Below, piece after piece: positions 48,727 through 58,871 of a stretch of DNA of 64,000 bases. The notes beneath the pieces were generated by a model that was not told the origin of the DNA, ran no database searches, and saw only the letters and a list, made by a program, of their open reading frames with translations. The DNA is taken from contig CM073324.1 of NCBI GenBank assembly GCA_037043015.1, positions 25,188,097 through 25,252,096 on the forward strand, read 5' to 3'. The translations under genes and the position numbers were made by a program. The DNA comes from Bryum argenteum. Lineage: Eukaryota > Streptophyta > Bryopsida > Bryales > Bryaceae. Position 1 is the first letter of the stretch, and the number at the start of each line of letters is the position of its first letter.

Positions 48727-48830
48727 TTATCCACGAAGCGGGGATAACTAAAGCCGGGGGATAACTGATGTCATATTCATGAATGCATTGAAGCTGATAC
48801 TTCCGAAGATTATCCCCGGGCCGGGCAAAA
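48727..48830. repeat. Three degenerate copies of the 21-base palindrome
   Basis: At 48,727-48,747 (left arm altered), 48,752-48,765 (right half only, GCCGGGGGATAAC) and 48,810-48,830 (left arm intact, right arm changed). They mark the outer limit of the repeat in this window. Confidence 0.75.
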
Positions 48831-49067
48831 ATAACGTCATAACTAACAACAAAGAAATACTCATACAGCAGAAACAATCATCACCACCAATCCTAAGTAA
48901 ACAAGCATCCACAAACGTAATAGAAATTGATGACATTGCGATGTGGTACATAAAAGATGATAAAATACTCGGCTTCTTTATTTAATCCAACCTTATTCAT
49001 ACAATAGCAACCCATTTACATATTTATCTACTAGGTCCTCAAAAAGGAATACAGAGCGCACTAACCG

Positions 49068-50083
49068 TCATCTAGACAATGACTTAGGAAATGAAGGAGT
49101 CTCGTAAGTACGTCCTAAGTTCCTATGCGATTGCGCCATACCATCTAAAATAAACCTCCCTAAATTTCTATACTTATTGATAGGCGGAATACCAATCCTA
49201 TGATTGTCTACATAGGACCGAAGATTCCCAGGCCTGCAATTGGCGAGAAGAGCGAGTAGCCATGGAGTAAGAACGGCGGACAGAGTATTGTCCTCTCTGC
49301 TAGATTTTGTCCAAGGCTGGAGGAAAATGGCGTTCCCAGTGTGGTTGCAAATACTCTTCTCAGGACTGTCGTCTATAAGGAGAGTGTTATCCAACCCAAA
49401 CACAACAGCACCGTTACTAAGCGGGAACACCGCAGAGGACAACGTTTTCAAAAATATCCTCTTTTGAGCATTGGTTGGGTACGACAAATAGACACCTCTG
49501 TTAACCTCAACCAATCCACAAGACTCTTGTCCGAGGATCTCAAAAGGCTTAGGAAGTCCACTGAAGAGGTAGTCGATGACGGCCTCAACAGTGGACTTCT
49601 TCATCGAACTCCATATCACAACCCTCGCAACATGGGCGGACATGGTCTCCAAGAATTCCCTCACTCCCGGGCGGCAGAAGACCGCCTTTGGAGGCACCTT
49701 CGCTGGGATGTCCGGCACGTAGAGCCGGTCCCTAGGAGAGCACATGGGAGAATTCTTCCCGAGCGATGGCAGATGCACACACTGACAAAGTATCCCGTTG
49801 ATGTCGAGGACGACATTCAACCATCGAGGCGGCGCCGTCTGCTCGAGTGCAGACCTCGGCCGCGGGACACACTCAAATTGGGAAATCAATTCTACCTGGC
49901 ATCAAAGGAAACGATAATGTTGAGGATACCTGATTGAAAGCAGAGACACTTCGATCTGAGCAAATCCACAATGACGGCATGCATTGCATCCGTGGCATTG
50001 GGGCCAGATCGATCGGATTCTGAAGCATTCTCACGGCCCGTGGGCGCAGAATGAATCCCACAGAGGTGAACTGAGAAAGACAT
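49068..50083 (-). CDS. FCP1/NLI-interacting-factor-type (HAD) phosphatase-like protein
   Basis: The main exon (49,891-49,068, stop TGA) encodes an FCP1-homology domain. Motif I reads LNVVLDINGILCQ, like the plant-specific branch with LDLNGLL where the second catalytic Asp is replaced by Asn. Then come FCRPGVREFLETM, VVIWSSMKKSTVEAV and motif IV with TLLIDDSPEKS. This fold removes phosphate from Ser in RNA polymerase II tails, but loss of the second Asp makes catalysis doubtful. A first exon at 50,083-49,930 (MSFSVHLCGIHSAPTG..) can join in phase, but only by a 38-base intron (GTATCC..GGTAG), very short for a plant; a frameshift is the alternative. A CCTATAAG box lies about 30 bases upstream of the ATG. 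The gene starts only 189 bases after the stop of the next gene upstream. Confidence 0.7.
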
Positions 50084-50271
50084 TGAGGAAAATCAAATCA
50101 CACTCCAACTTATAGGCAAAAGCATTGATATCAAAAATAAATTTATTTACATCAACCATGTACAAGGTATGTGTTTGTCAACTTTGACCGAAACACTACG
50201 CTGTGAACTAATACTACCGAAAATCTAGAATACATGACGCGCCACAGCAAACGTTGACAACTCCAGAAATA

Positions 50272-53200
50272 TCATAACGAGTAAGGGTCGTCGATCTCCT
50301 GCAGGAGAAAATAGACGAATAAGCGAAGTTTAGGCAAGCGAATCGGTTTAGGTCCAGACCAAGACAAACAAAATAATGACGGTTGTGACGACGACGACTA
50401 TATTGCAGTCGTGGGAGGGAGGGTCAAAGAACTTACGTTATCATGTGGCTCTTGCGGTTGTGCAGCGACCGTCGGGCTCGAAGAATAGTCCACCAGCTGC
50501 TGGTCTTCGGCATCGACCTGGGTCCTTGGCGGAGTGGTTGCGATCTCTTGCTCCTCGGACGCTGGAGCTGCAGTTGGATCAGGTATGACCTCTGCGCTCG
50601 CCTCGATAGCACCTGGAGCACCCACGGTGTCCTCCACTTCGCCTGTAGGCTCATCATTATCCCCGGGCCGGGCATAATTAACCAACTGGTCGTACTGCGA
50701 GAGCTCTAGACCTGAGTCAGCAGCTAGAGCAGGTTGGACGTCGGGAGGCGACACCTCAACAGAAGAGTCTGGATTATCCCCGAGCCGGGGATAATCTCCT
50801 GACTTATCAAGCTGATCGGAAGATGCCTGAGAGGCAGCAACGACATCGCGCTGGTCGGCATCACCGAGAGAACCAGTAGCGACAAGCTCAGGATCATTCT
50901 GAGGGGCAGATGGCTGACACTGGGAGTCGGAGCCGATCGCTGCGAGATTATCCCCGGCCCGGGGATAATCAGGAGAGGCAATGCCGGAGGGCAGCGTCAA
51001 AGAATCCACCTCGCTACAATGAACAGCAGCTGTGGTGGTGGCAGCATTATCCCCGGGCAGGGGATAATCTAGAGAAGCAGTGCCCGAGGGGAGGGGTAAG
51101 GGCCCCCCCTCGCTGCTAGGTAGAGCAGCTGTGGTGGTGGCAGGGTTATCCCCGGCCCGGGGATAATTTGCACCAGGCTCGGAACCAGGGGCGTCCGAGG
51201 TAGTTGGAAGATCCGGATGCTCGCCTCTAATTATTGCAACAACGTAGTCCGGCATTGGCGTGTTACTTCTCACCCATTCATACACGACGTTAGCCTCTGC
51301 GATCTTTCTTGCGTCCTCAGCTTCCTTTTTCGCCTTCGCTTCTGCCAGCCTTGCCTCCTCCGCTAACCTCTTTCTAAGCTCCCCGTAGTGCTCTTCAACC
51401 TTCACACCCGGGGCACCTGGAGGAGGCGCCACTCCTGCTGCATTCGCCATTGGGTCAGTAGAGGGGTTGCACACAACCTTCTCTTTCTTTACCTCCGTGT
51501 CAGCAGCAAGAGCAGCCAACTCGGCCTCATCAAGTGGCCGGTGACGACGGGAGCTCGAAGGTGTCGACGATGGGAGAGTGATGGTTTCGGGAGCTGGGAC
51601 ATCGATCACGTAGACTTCATCCGATGGATCGGTGCCTTCCTCGTCACTCAGATCGATGTACACGAGAGTGGGCGCCACGTATGCATAGATCGGCCTCCCC
51701 CGTCTGTTAACGACTTTACTCTGCGGGGTTGTGTCCACCGCAGGTGCAACAGTGGAAGAGGGCATGGCGCAAGATGCCCCATCCAATGGCTGACTTGGAG
51801 TCGTGGTCTCAGCTGCGAGATCGAGCCGACGTTTCAATGGCCTCCGGGACTCGGGGTTGCCCGATGATCCCACGACAACATCCGCAGATGATTGCACAGG
51901 CATTGTCGTTGTCAAGACGAGCCTCGACGGGATCTCTGGCATGGGCTCTTTACCAGGGCGACGGGTCTCGGCATCTTTCCCCTGCGCCTCGTGCTCATCA
52001 CCCATCGGAGTGGACCTAGGAGGAGATGTCTCCATTGGCTCTGGTGATGGTGCTGTTGGCGATGCCCCAGCTGATGGTGCTGCTGGAGATGGCTCCGCTG
52101 ATGGTGCATCAGGTGTTGCTTGGGGTGATTGTGCTACTGGCGTTGCTTGCGGAGATAGCATGACCTCCTGTCCCCGCGCCTGATAACCCGAACGATAGTC
52201 CGAGTCGTCGGAATCGTCACCGTCGGAGTCTGTGGAAGGCTCATCACTTTTCTTCTCCTCCGAGTCGTTTGAAGAAGTATCTGGGGCCTGAGTATGAGGC
52301 GATCGCGTACTTTCAGCTCCCAGGTCGGACTGCGGCTCAGCTGCAGAAGATGATGGTTGGCTTCCCTCAAATGAAGCCCTTGTTACGAGGCTGAGGTCGC
52401 CCATATCATCAGAAGATGAGTTCTTCTTCGTGTCGTAGGGACAGTTATCGTGGAGAAAGTCCCTAAAGTCAACCCTCTCCCTTTTACCCGCAGAGAGCAG
52501 GTAACCCGCGTAGTAGTGCCTGTCAACTAAGCCATAAAAGGCATGTCTCAGGATCTGCATGAGATGAGATGAAAGGATCAGTCACATTCGACATGCAAAA
52601 GTTATCCCCGGCCCGGGGATAACCGATACAAATTGCCATCAGATAAATAATCAAGATTTCAATCCATGAGAAGAGATGACGAGCTTACCAGGGAGGCAAC
52701 CATGAATTTTGAGCCGCAAAAGATTCCAAGGGTTGATTCACCCTTCTTGCAGTACTGGCGGATGAGTCCAATGTAGAACTCCATCCGCAGCTCCGAGTAC
52801 TTAGCAGACCACTTGGCTTCGTTGTAGTGCCCACTATCTATGTAATAAGGCACATTAGCGGCTTTGAATTCCGCGGGGTTGGTGCCGACGAAGGCTTGCC
52901 CTTCTGCTGTCTTCTTGAACAAGAAGACGACGAACACGTCGTTCGAAGCTTTCTCCAGGGATGTGGCGTTGTAGATCCTCTCAGGTGTAGACTTGAGATA
53001 CTTCGACGTGCTCATTGTATAGTTCGGGTGGCTCACCGTAATCATCGCCTTCAGCGTTTCCAGCTTCTTCGTGATGGCGCCGTTCACGATCCATACCCAT
53101 ACAGTAGGGTCTGTGTAAGCCGGATTCGAGATCACCGCAAACTTTGCTACCAAGGCCTTGAAGAACTCCTTTGCAGAATCAGAAGTCTTGCAGAGTGAGA

Positions 53201-55647
53201 ATGCAGTGTCTCGCAAGTCAAACAGCCCAAGAGAAACTGTTCCTGCAGGCGCCGGAGTTGACCATTGGCCACTGATATTCATGGCCTTCGAGTCAAACGT
53301 TCGAAGATAGAATCCCTTGGTGGACTCCCGATGCTTGGTCTTCTCCCGCAAGAAGTTCTTGAAAAAGTCCTCTGCGTTGGGAAACATGGACTTCATCTCC
53401 TCGGCTGTCTTGCACTTCCCTTGATTTTGCAGTCGGGTCGAGTAGAATTTTGCCTCAGGGTGGCTGAGCAGCATGTTCCACGACGCCGTTGAGAAGCCCT
53501 TCCTCGACTTCCATTTCTTCCATTTCACTGGGCAAACGCCTCCACCGTTGGGAAGGAAAAAAGGAAGAGATGGTCTGACCGCCTGGAACTCTTGGTAAAC
53601 GATTGCCTTGCACTTCTGTCGAATTATCCAATCACCACAGGCGTGGCTCAAGCGATGGAAGTATTTTGTCTTGTGAAAGGACAATCTGGGATACTTCATC
53701 GCTCCTTCCGCGGTTTCAACGTGGACTAGGAAGGTGATGACCCTGTCGATGTTGTCATCGGAAAGATTTCCGAACTTCCTGAAGAACTCCCGGCTCACAT
53801 GATGCTGTTTCTTCGTGAAGTAGGCTGGGTTCATGCGATAAGCATCACCTGTGTCCGGATTGATAAGATTTCCAAGCGAATGGAGTTCAAGGAACTCCAC
53901 GAACTTATCGTACATGGTGTCCGGAAACGTAATGATCTGGATCTCGTGCTTGAGGTCCGATGTAGTCAGAATCGACTTCCCTGCCTTGGTGGGGTCGATG
54001 TTTCTGAACCGGATGTTGAGCAGATCCGTGAATTTCTGAGAGACATTAAAATGAAGTGTTAGATAAGATGAGAGCAGTTCAAGTATCTAACAAAGAGCAT
54101 GTCTAAGCGCTAGAGCCAAGTTATCCCCGGGGCGGGGATAACTGTTCCAGTAATACTGCTAATGGCTAATGGCGAAATGAGACTGCAACAGACTTAGAAT
54201 TATCCCCGGCCCGGGGATAATCCTTGGGGACTATGTAGAGTCTTACCTTGAAATTGGTGGGACTGTACACCGAGTCGTTATTGCGTGTCGCGTTCTCGTT
54301 CACGCTTGCGGCTGGCCGGCCACACTCGATCCAAATAGACCTTCCAGGTCTTATCTGGTTGCCCCACGTCGGCTGGGCGTGCTTCAGAGGATTGGTGGTG
54401 TTGTAGAATGCCGAAATCGAAGTGAGGCGCTTCGGGTCGGTCTCGTACAGAATGTATGCATACCACGATAGAAGTTCTTTCTTCCTGTCCTTTGTCAATG
54501 GCTCGTTCTGAAGCTCCCTCGAGGCTTCCACGGAGTGCTGGCCATCAATGATAGCAAATCTTCCATCCTTGATTTCCTCCCATGTTGTAGGTCGTCTGGG
54601 AAGCAGATCTCCATTGGCGTCGATGGGGGTGATGATAATCGTTTGCCTCCGGTCGCCATCGCCCATCATTGAGAGGAACTTCTTGGTATTATCCACGATG
54701 TCCCGTTCAAGACTTCGCACTACCCACGTGTGCTTTCCTCTCACAAGCTGCGAAATGGGCACCAGCTTCTGTTCTTTCTTGAACAGGATTGAGTCCTTGA
54801 AACTGGCGTTGAAGCATGTCTGCTCAGAAGCAAACCTCACATAGTCTGCGACTTCAGCCGAAGGTTTGGAAGAATCCTTCTTCTGACGGGCGGGCACTTC
54901 GACGGTAGAGGTCAATGCCGATCCTTGACTTGTTGTTGCAGCGGGAGCGGTACGCTGTCTCTTCTTCTTGGGGGCGGCTCCGCCAGCTACAATCGCATTA
55001 TTCATCAGCCTCTTTGCAGGAACACGCGGGGGAGCCGGCACAGCACCACTTGAGACCGGGGCTGAAGCCTCTGAATGCACGACAAGTGCAGAGGACGCAG
55101 GTGCCTTCTTTTTCTTCGCAGCTCTACTGCTTGATCCCTCGTGCGTCTGTGACAGTCTGGACAGCATCGTTGTGAGCTTACGAACTGTATCTTCCTGGTT
55201 GATGTTCTCCCAGCTCTTGATGTTGTCCTCCTAGAACTTGAGAAAGCCATGCCGGGTCTTGCGCAGCTCGGCAAGAAAGCCGTGCGGGTCGAATTGTGCT
55301 CCGCAGTTTTCACCCACCTCTACCACAATTCCGAAGTGGTAAGGTTCCTTGTCCTCGTCCACCTGTAGAAGAACACACCTGAGCAGCATGTACTTCTGCC
55401 TGTGTGCTTCGAATGCTGTCACCCTAAGATTCTGGTGCAAGGGAAGGAAGGGGTCCGTCAAGACCAACTTGGTCATGACCAGAACATGGTTCTTGACGAT
55501 CTTCAACGACCAGCTGGCGACCACCTCCTTGAAGAGCCAGAGATCAAGGCTTTCATCATCGTTATCGCTCAGGAATGGGTTGAACCCAAATGGGTGCTGG
55601 ACCTTGTTTAAGGTGTACTCGAGGGGATTTGTGTCGCTGAGAGCCAT
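50272..55647 (-). CDS. ParB-like / DNA-methyltransferase-like fusion protein
   Basis: Exons 55,647-54,247, 54,035-52,689, 52,554-50,437 and 50,298-50,272 all join in phase 0 (1,630 codons before TGA, one of them an internal TAG at 55,233-55,231). Donors are GTAAGA, GTAAGC, GTAAGT; acceptors CTCTCAG, CATGCAG, CCTGCAG. Residues about 1-160 are unrecognised; about 227-232 is KKKRQR (nuclear-signal-like). About 295-380 resembles a ParB/sulfiredoxin-like domain (LVPISQLV, then FAIIDGQHSVEASRELQ, with Ser where ParB has Arg). About 730-960 has the order of a beta-class DNA amino-methyltransferase: LGLFDLRDTA in the DPPY position, then LIRQYCKKGESTLGIFCGSK and FYGLVDRHYYAGYLL like the (D)xFxGSGT..GxD end. 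Both catalytic motifs differ from the norm. The rest is acidic, Pro/Ser-rich and holds five DYPRAGDN-type octapeptides encoded by the palindrome. Function in DNA marking is inference. Confidence 0.7.
50657..51166. repeat. Five copies of the 21-base palindrome inside coding exon 4
   Basis: Copies at 50,657, 50,774, 50,948, 51,047 and 51,146 are all read in the same frame as (N/D)Y(P/A)(R/L)(A/P/L)GDN. Of three frames one would give a TAA stop and another IIPGPG; the frame used is constant. The last three belong to a tandem duplication of about 99 bases (33 residues, with ATTTAA and LPSG(T/I)AS phrases). Confidence 0.9.
52602..54220. repeat. Palindrome copies in introns 2 and 3
   Basis: Copies at 54,121-54,141 and 54,200-54,220 lie in the 211-base intron 54,246-54,036, and one at 52,602-52,622 in the 134-base intron 52,688-52,555. 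So both short introns carry at least one copy. Confidence 0.9.
55231..55317 (-). other. 87-base segment: retained intron or coding with a nonsense codon
   Basis: The segment starts GTGGGTGAAA and ends TTCTAG, so it fits GT-AG rules, has a length divisible by three and ends exactly with the in-frame TAG. Removing it joins VVE to EDNIKSWENINQ. Reading through it gives protein-like text (DPHGFLAELRKTRHGFLKF) before the stop, which favours a once-coding stretch. Confidence 0.6.
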
Positions 55648-55704
55648 CGTTTGGTCTGCAATCGTCAATTTCAACTCATCAGTACTAATGCAAAAAGAAT
55701 TTAA

Positions 55705-56676
55705 TTATCCCCGAGGCGGGGATATTGTTTTCCTAGTCTAGCTGATTTCTACAACTGAGCTGTGGAATTATCCCCGACGCGGGGATAATCTGCTGTTGTC
55801 CTTTCGAGAACCGATAGGCAAGAACAAAATTATCCCCGGGCCGGGGATAACATCCGCATGTAAAGGGCACATAGCCGACCTGTGCAGAAATTATCCCCGG
55901 GTCGGGGATAACTTCCTTATGCAGCGGTCATGAAGCTGACCTGAGCAGGAAGTTATCCCCGGGCCGGGGATAACTTCTGCATACAGAGGTCACAATGCAA
56001 CGCTCAATGCAGAGATTATCCCCGGCCCGGGGATAATTCTGTGCTCAGAGCAGAAAATTATCCCCGGGCCGGGGATAATCTCCGCATATAGATCATCTTT
56101 GTGACCTCTGTGTGCAGAGATTATCCCCGGCCCGGGGATAATTTTTGTAGTGTGTTACTAGTTTATGTTCGTTTTTAGGAATTATCCCCGGCCCGGGGAT
56201 AATATGTTGTTTATCTAACTAGTTTTTTAGGAATTATCCCCGCCCCGGGGATAATCTTTTTTTTTTAAATGATTAGTGACGTTACATATGAAAAAATTAT
56301 CCCCGGCCCGGGGATAATTTTTGTAGTTTGTTACTTGTTTATGTTCGTTTTTAGGAGTTATCCCCGGCCCGGGGATAATTTTTGTAGTTTGTTACTTGTT
56401 TATGTTCGTTTTTAGGAGTTATCCCCGGCCCGGGGATAATTTGTTGTTTATCTAACTAGTTGTTTTAGGAATTATCCCCGGCCCGGGGATAATCTTTTTT
56501 TTTATTGATTAGTGACGTTACACATGACGTAGATTATCCCCGGCCCGGGGATAATTTTTGTACTTTGTTATTACTTTTAGTTCGTTTTTAGGAGTTATCC
56601 CCGGCCCGGGGATAATTCCTTAGCACACATGGCAAATACTGTGCTTGCGCGAGATTTATCCCCGGCCCGGGGATAA
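55705..56676. repeat. Array of 17 palindromes in intron 1
   Basis: Starts at 55,705, 55,768, 55,830, 55,891, 55,953, 56,016, 56,058, 56,121, 56,182, 56,234, 56,297, 56,358, 56,419, 56,472, 56,534, 56,595 and 56,656, mostly 53-63 bases apart. Arms TTATCCCCG and CGGGGATAA hardly vary; the central triplet is GCC, GGC, GGT, ACG, AGG or CCC. Part of the array (56,142-56,600) arose by tandem duplication of a unit of about 61 bases whose spacer contains TTTGTTACTTGTTTATGTTC. Confidence 0.93.
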
Positions 56677-56727
56677 CATTGGGAGCCAGAGCTGGAATAT
56701 CACGCATTGGCATCTTGTGAATCGAAT

Positions 56728-56860
56728 CTAATATCTACATACGACGTAGATTTCAGCATTCAGCAGCAATTCAATGAATGGAAATGACTTAATCTAATAT
56801 CTACACATGTCGTAGATTTCAGCATTCCACAGCAGTTTTAGTGATTGCAATGAGTTAATC
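56728..56860. repeat. Tandem duplication of about 66 bases
   Basis: Two units, each opening AATCTAATATCTACA and containing CGTAGATTTCAGCATTC, lie between the palindrome array and the first exon. Confidence 0.8.
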
Positions 56861-57213
56861 AATTCAGGAAAAACAACTCGGATTGGGAGCTCACCTAATT
56901 AAAAAGCTTAGTGACTGCTGGATGTGTTCCAGCAAATTAAAGCCCAATTCCACGCTGCGTATGATTATAAACTGCAATTCCAAGTGCACATTCAAAACAC
57001 AATGCCAAACACATACCCAATCACAATTCCAAAACAATTGCGAGCATCAGGGTGAGTTCAGCTCAACCCTACTGGACCTGAATGCGATCCTACTGAACCT
57101 GCTGCAAGGAGCTACAGAACTGAAACAAAGATGAATTCGACATTTAAACCGAAAATGCTACCTAAAAGCATGAAATTGATGGGATAAACCGAAGAACTGA
57201 GGTCTTGCCTCAC

Positions 57214-57720
57214 CTGTTCTGCCCTGGTTCACGTCCTGGTGCAGCAGAACCCTCGAGCTGCTCCGCAGCAAAATGCAAACAAAACCAAATAAAACAGAAA
57301 CCCTAGCAGCTCCGAAGCTGCAAACAAAACCCCAATCGGAACCCCGAACAGCTCCGCAACTGAAGCGCAGTAGGATCGACGGCGCAACAAAAGGCAGCGA
57401 CTCTGCGAAGACCTGCGAGGAGGGCGGAAAACACAGGAGAGAAGCTGCGAGCGACGGCGCAAATGCGAGGACGGAGAAAAAGCGAAGTAGCAGAGAGAAG
57501 CGCGTCGAGCGAGGAGAATAAAAGTGCGACGAGCTGCGAGCGACGGCGCAAATGCGAAGCGGAGCGGAAACAAGCAGCGCTGCGAGGAGAAAAGAGGAGC
57601 GCAGTCTGTGAAGGAAAAGACGGCGCAGGGGTCATCATGCCCCTGCCATCATTACTGCGCATGCGCATGGTCATGCGCATGGCTATGTGCATGTGCATGG
57701 CCATGCACATGACCATGTAC
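57214..57720 (-). promoter_or_regulatory. Probable non-coding first exon and promoter of the ParB/methyltransferase gene
   Basis: On the minus strand a strong donor (GAACAG before GTGAGGC) lies at 57,214/57,213, and an acceptor (GATTGCAG) at 55,656 sits 8 bases before the ATG at 55,647 (context AAACGATGG). The intron would be 1,558 bases and hold the whole palindrome array. The exon is GC- and pyrimidine-rich like a 5' leader and includes a duplicated 88-base unit (GCGAGCGACGGCGCAAATGC at about 57,449 and 57,537). Upstream at 57,655-57,722 lies an alternating GCATGCGCATGG sequence with an exact TGCGCATGCGCA palindrome. Confidence 0.55.
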
Positions 57721-57722
57721 AT
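57655..57722. repeat. CATG-rich alternating purine-pyrimidine run
   Basis: Runs of CATGCGCATGG, CATGTGCATGG and CATGCACATG overlap as palindromes; such sequence can adopt Z-DNA. It lies at the likely transcription start of the minus-strand gene. Confidence 0.75.
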
Positions 57723-57964
57723 GTTTGGTACTCATGCCAATGAACGGAAAAAAAAACATAAAAAATTGCTTACTTTTTTCTTTTCACTTCTTTTAATTCA
57801 CTACTTGGGTTTTTAAATAAATTTGGTATGCAAAGAGAATAAAAAAACTTTTCAGTTCCTTATCGAAGTTTAGAATGCGTATTCTTTCTTTGTTTTTTTA
57901 AAAATAATTCGACTTGGTGTTCTATTCAAATGCACTTTGGTTTCCTTGGAAGATCCTTGTATAA

Positions 57965-58224
57965 CCCCTAAGTTTCCTTAAAACCCGAAACGGGTTTTGG
58001 AAATCATCGCAGGGGAAAAAACTCAACCAACTTTGACCATTATAATCTCACAAATGGAAAATAATGAACGGGTTAAATTGAATTTGTGGAAGAATGTCAA
58101 GTTAACTCTGAGATCTTATGGTTGAATCTTCCAAATAATACGTATATTGAAATTTTTTGAACTTAATCTTAAGCAAAGTGAAATTTTGTGACTTAGACCG
58201 TCTTGCAACAAGGAAATCTAGGGG
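57965..58224. mobile_element. TTAA-family MITE, 260 bases
   Basis: Ends CCCCTAAGTTTCC and GGAAATCTAGGGG; right flank TTAA, left flank ATAA (one base decayed). Short relative of the element at 27,194. Confidence 0.6.
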
Positions 58225-58871
58225 TTAAGTTCTAATTGAAGGCTATTTTAGATTCGTTCTTCAAGGAATTTATTAACTTTAGTATGTGAAAGACAATTGT
58301 CTTATAAATATATGCGACAATAAAAATGCAAATTCTTTGTTGTTTTCCAAATTTTGATTTTTCAAAAGTTTTAGTATTAAATTACATACGTTTTTGTTTG
58401 TACATATATTCCTAATTTAGTTGAAGATAAAATTTCAGAAAGTCTAGGTGTTCAAGATAGATTCATTATCAATTATGATCCTATGATTAGGTAGATTATA
58501 AGTTCTAAAAAGTTCTGTCAAAATTTAGTATGTAAAAACATTTGTCTTACACATATTTTGCAGCTAAACAAAATGCATATTGTTTGTTGTCTTTCAAAGT
58601 CCATGTTTTCAAAGTTGATTCATTCACTATTATGAGCCTATTATTAGGTAAATAAGAATTTGCATTAATATAGACTAAGTGACCATGACCATGACCATGG
58701 TTATAGACAACGTAAGGGTGAAGCTTAAATCCTTAATTTGTTTATTCTAAATTGAATTCTACATCTTGCATTCCAAATTTGAATTAGTGTTTTATTATTT
58801 TGTATTCTAAAATCAAACTCAAGTACTCTAAAACTAAACTCAAGTATTCTAAAAATGTATTATAAGATTAA

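Noticed and set aside
48635-48877. Open frame containing ARPGDN on the minus strand
   Set aside because: It reads through a degenerate palindrome and the acceptor at 48,661, so it is most likely intronic.
54166-54246. C-terminal tail with DYPRAGDN of the 333-residue open frame
   Set aside because: A perfect AAG/GTAAGA donor at 54,247/54,246 shows this is intron read-through; the palindrome here is intronic.
55231-55674. Separate 147-residue gene starting MKLTIADQ
   Set aside because: The frame continues in phase beyond the TAG, and its first nine residues come from upstream of the TTGCAG acceptor; the start is better placed at the ATG at 55,647.
55705-56676. CRISPR array
   Set aside because: Repeats and spacers alternate, but the repeats are full palindromes, several spacers are tandem duplicates of each other, copies also lie singly in exons and other introns, and the genome is eukaryotic with no cas genes.
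57229-57722. Arg/Ser-rich open frames on both strands
   Set aside because: They come from GC-rich leader sequence with a duplicated unit; all frames there are open by composition.
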